DNA of 6,567 bases from NCBI GenBank assembly GCA_002733485.1, contig NVVU01000026.1:28187-34753 (forward strand), in the 5' to 3' direction. The first letter of the stretch is position 1. Each line of letters starts with the position of its first letter. The notes beneath the pieces were generated by a model. The model did no database searches, was not told where the DNA came from, and saw nothing but the letters and a program-made list of their open reading frames with translations. The DNA is from Robiginitomaculum sp. GTDB lineage: Bacteria > Pseudomonadota > Alphaproteobacteria > Caulobacterales > Maricaulaceae. This document shows positions 5,032 through 6,567 of this stretch, in pieces. The position numbers and the translations under genes were made by a program.

Positions 5032-6495
5032 ATGAGCACAGATAGCCCCATTAAATACAATCCCGACCGCGTCCTGACGGAGGCGCAAAAAGAGATCAAT
5101 GATGACCATCGCTATTGGGACTGGTTCGACGCTTGGTGGGCGCAGGATTTTTCGTGGTGGGTAGAAGAAAAAGATAGGGAAAAGGGGGCAAAACCAAAAG
5201 GTTTGGCAGCACACCAAACAGAGAACTCAGAGCAGACCTTGCAGGACTATTGGCACGAGGAAGAAGACAAACTGATCCCCTTTGCCTGCCGCACATGGAC
5301 TCGCTTTCACTTACCACCGCATGATTTAGATGGAAATCTAAGCGAAAAACCATTTAGTTATGTAGACTGGAAACAACCAGAATGGAAAGATTGGAAAGAA
5401 TGTATTTTAAAGAAGATAATAAACGCCACATCTTTTCCTATGCCAGCCCCTAACCATGGGGCGTATTGTATCGGAATATGCTACCCTGGTTACTTTACTT
5501 TTCATTTTGGCCAAGAAAATCGCGCCGTTAATTTCTTTTCCGAATGGTGCTTGTATGGGCCAGTGTTAACTTTTACACAAAACTGCTTTGTAAAAAATGC
5601 ACGTTTCCTTTATTGTTGCTTTAGAACATTTACAAATTTTGAAAATGTCACCTTTGAAGAACGAACATCTTTTTCTGGTTCGTTATTTTCAGGAAACACA
5701 TCCTTTAGTAGCACTCACAATGACGATAGCAAAACTCGCCAAAGCCCTTCCATGAATTTTTCATCAGCAGTTTTTATTGGTGATGTTGAGTTTATAGATA
5801 GAAAGTTTGGAAAAAACACCTCTTTTTCTAATACAAGATTTCATTCACTAGCTCAATTTCATAATGTTACCTTTCAACAAGCTATCGATTTTTCCGAATC
5901 AGTATTCCGTTTGCCTGAATATGAAAGGCTAGAAGGTACTGGCGGCGTTAAATGGCACTGGAGAAACCCCGCTTCAAGTACCACTTACGGTTATAACCCG
6001 GCTTATAAATTTCAGCATTCCTTTCAGATTCTACGTCAAATTATGGAGAGCTTGGGCAATCATGAGCAAAAATTAAGATTTTCCAAACTGGAAATGCAGG
6101 CAAGAGAACGGCGCGTTGGTTCAAAGGATGTGCCGTGGTGGGTGCGATGGCTTTCCCGAGGTTATGGCCTTAGCTCTGATTATGGACAAAGTGCCTTGCG
6201 ACCATTTTTGTGGCTGATAGGGTTTTATATAATCGCTAGCGGTATTTATTATTTCTTAGCAGGTGAGTGGGCCAGTCCGGAAGCGGCCATGACCGTGGCC
6301 TTTCAATATTCCCTGCCGCCGGTGTCTACTTTTGCGGCGCAATTTTTTACTGGTGAAGTCGATCAGAGCTTTATCAATGCCTTGCTGGATCATCCGTTTT
6401 TGACACGCCTGGTGATGGTCGCCCATGGGGTTACGTCACTGGCGCTGGTTTTCTTCCTGTTACTTGCATTAAAGCGGCGGTTTCAGATACGGTAA
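5032..6495 (+). CDS. Pentapeptide-type (phenylalanine-periodic) beta-helix protein with C-terminal two-helix membrane anchor
   Basis: This 487-residue protein has three parts. Residues 1-80 are charged and Trp-rich (YWDWFDAWWAQDFSWW at 28-43). Residues 181-292 show Phe spaced alternately five and six apart: F181, 186, 192, 197, 203, 208, 214, 219, 225, then an insert, then F243, 248, 254, 259, 265, 270, 276, 281, 287, 292. This matches the F-rich pentapeptide-repeat class, a four-sided beta-helix. Residues 325-363 look helical (KLRFSKLEMQARERR), followed by TM1 about 389-410 and TM2 about 458-480 with a KRRFQIR tail. Basic residues before TM1 and after TM2 put both ends, and therefore the helix domain, in the cytoplasm. 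The TM layout recalls pentapeptide proteins with two-TM channel-like tails, but no TVGYG-type filter is present. No catalytic motif is seen; the repeat may be a scaffold or binding surface. Bases about 5160-6090 are much more AT-rich than the 3' end. The gene stands alone between repeat clusters. Confidence 0.82.
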   Translation: MSTDSPIKYNPDRVLTEAQKEINDDHRYWDWFDAWWAQDFSWWVEEKDREKGAKPKGLAAHQTENSEQTLQDYWHEEEDKLIPFACRTWTRFHLPPHDLDGNLSEKPFSYVDWKQPEWKDWKECILKKIINATSFPMPAPNHGAYCIGICYPGYFTFHFGQENRAVNFFSEWCLYGPVLTFTQNCFVKNARFLYCCFRTFTNFENVTFEERTSFSGSLFSGNTSFSSTHNDDSKTRQSPSMNFSSAVFIGDVEFIDRKFGKNTSFSNTRFHSLAQFHNVTFQQAIDFSESVFRLPEYERLEGTGGVKWHWRNPASSTTYGYNPAYKFQHSFQILRQIMESLGNHEQKLRFSKLEMQARERRVGSKDVPWWVRWLSRGYGLSSDYGQSALRPFLWLIGFYIIASGIYYFLAGEWASPEAAMTVAFQYSLPPVSTFAAQFFTGEVDQSFINALLDHPFLTRLVMVAHGVTSLALVFFLLLALKRRFQIR

Positions 6496-6513
6496 GTCCC
6501 CCAACCCAACAGC

Positions 6514-6539
6514 GTCATACCGTTGAAAAACGGTATCCA
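6514..6539 (+). repeat. Palindromic repeat, GTCAT-stem-GAAA-stem-ATCCA
   Basis: GTCAT (6514-6518) and ATCCA (6535-6539) frame ACCGTT / AACGGT (6519-6524 with 6529-6534) around a GAAA loop; the adjoining AT pair extends the stem to eight base pairs. The frame is identical to the 4781 repeat on the opposite strand, but the stem is unrelated in sequence. It starts 18 bases after the stop codon of the last gene. No T-run follows, so intrinsic termination is doubtful. Confidence 0.75.
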
Positions 6540-6553
6540 GTTGTGAGTCACTA

Positions 6554-6567
6554 TGGATCCCGGATCA
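6554..6567 (-). repeat. Palindromic repeat of the TGGAT...ATGAC family, cut by the window end
   Basis: TGGAT (6554-6558) and the left stem CCCGG (6559-6563) are followed by ATCA, where the window ends. The first ten bases are identical to the start of the 4781 repeat. It lies 14 bases after the 6514 copy and in the opposite orientation. The right half is not visible. Confidence 0.55.

Noticed and set aside
4827..5099. Minus-strand frame of about 90 codons through the repeat region
   Set aside because: It runs through three hairpins and into the start of the pentapeptide-type gene; its protein is low-complexity and matches nothing recognisable.
6190..6495. Potassium-channel (two-TM pore) identity of the C-terminal domain
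   Set aside because: The two-helix layout fits, but the intervening loop has no TVGYG or similar filter, so channel function is not claimed.
6514..6540. Intrinsic terminator of the last gene
   Set aside because: The stem is good but is followed by CCAGTTGTG rather than a T-run, and it fits the repeat family better.

Overview
The window most likely comes from an alphaproteobacterium, possibly a Hyphomonadaceae-like marine lineage. The hints are moderately GC-rich genes, a beta-helix/diheme-cytochrome gene pair whose family was named after a Hyphomonas protein (from memory), and short GTCAT...ATCCA palindromic repeats of a kind I associate with alphaproteobacterial intergenic DNA. The taxonomic call is inference; no rRNA or other marker gene is present.

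Layout. Bases 1-2110 hold a tightly packed pair: the 3' part of a right-handed parallel beta-helix protein, then one base later a lipoprotein with two CxxCH heme-c motifs. These match the recurrent TIGR03805/TIGR03806 (SO2930-type diheme cytochrome) pair, both exported and of unknown function. After an 80-base gap comes a second unit (2191-4232): a COG2236-type purine phosphoribosyltransferase whose stop codon overlaps the start of an NAD(P)-dependent succinate-semialdehyde dehydrogenase (gabD-like). A strong, probably bidirectional intrinsic terminator at 4252-4285 closes this unit and also the convergent gene at 4305-4613 (minus strand), a small four-helix membrane protein I do not recognise.

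Bases 4614-5031 form a 418-base intergenic region. Its left part is AT-rich with nested inverted repeats and TTAA motifs upstream of the minus-strand gene. Its right part is crowded with hairpin repeats. Two of these, plus one complete and one cut-off copy at 6514-6567, share a TGGAT...ATGAC frame around stems that differ in sequence but still pair.

The last gene (5032-6495) encodes a 487-residue protein: a Trp-rich N-terminus, a phenylalanine-periodic pentapeptide-type beta-helix (F spaced 5,6,5,6...), and a C-terminal two-helix membrane hairpin. Its middle is strikingly AT-rich compared with its 3' end and with the other genes, which suggests a mosaic or transferred gene. It is flanked on both sides by the hairpin repeats. 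The least understood items are the beta-helix/diheme pair, this membrane-anchored repeat protein and the covarying hairpin family.
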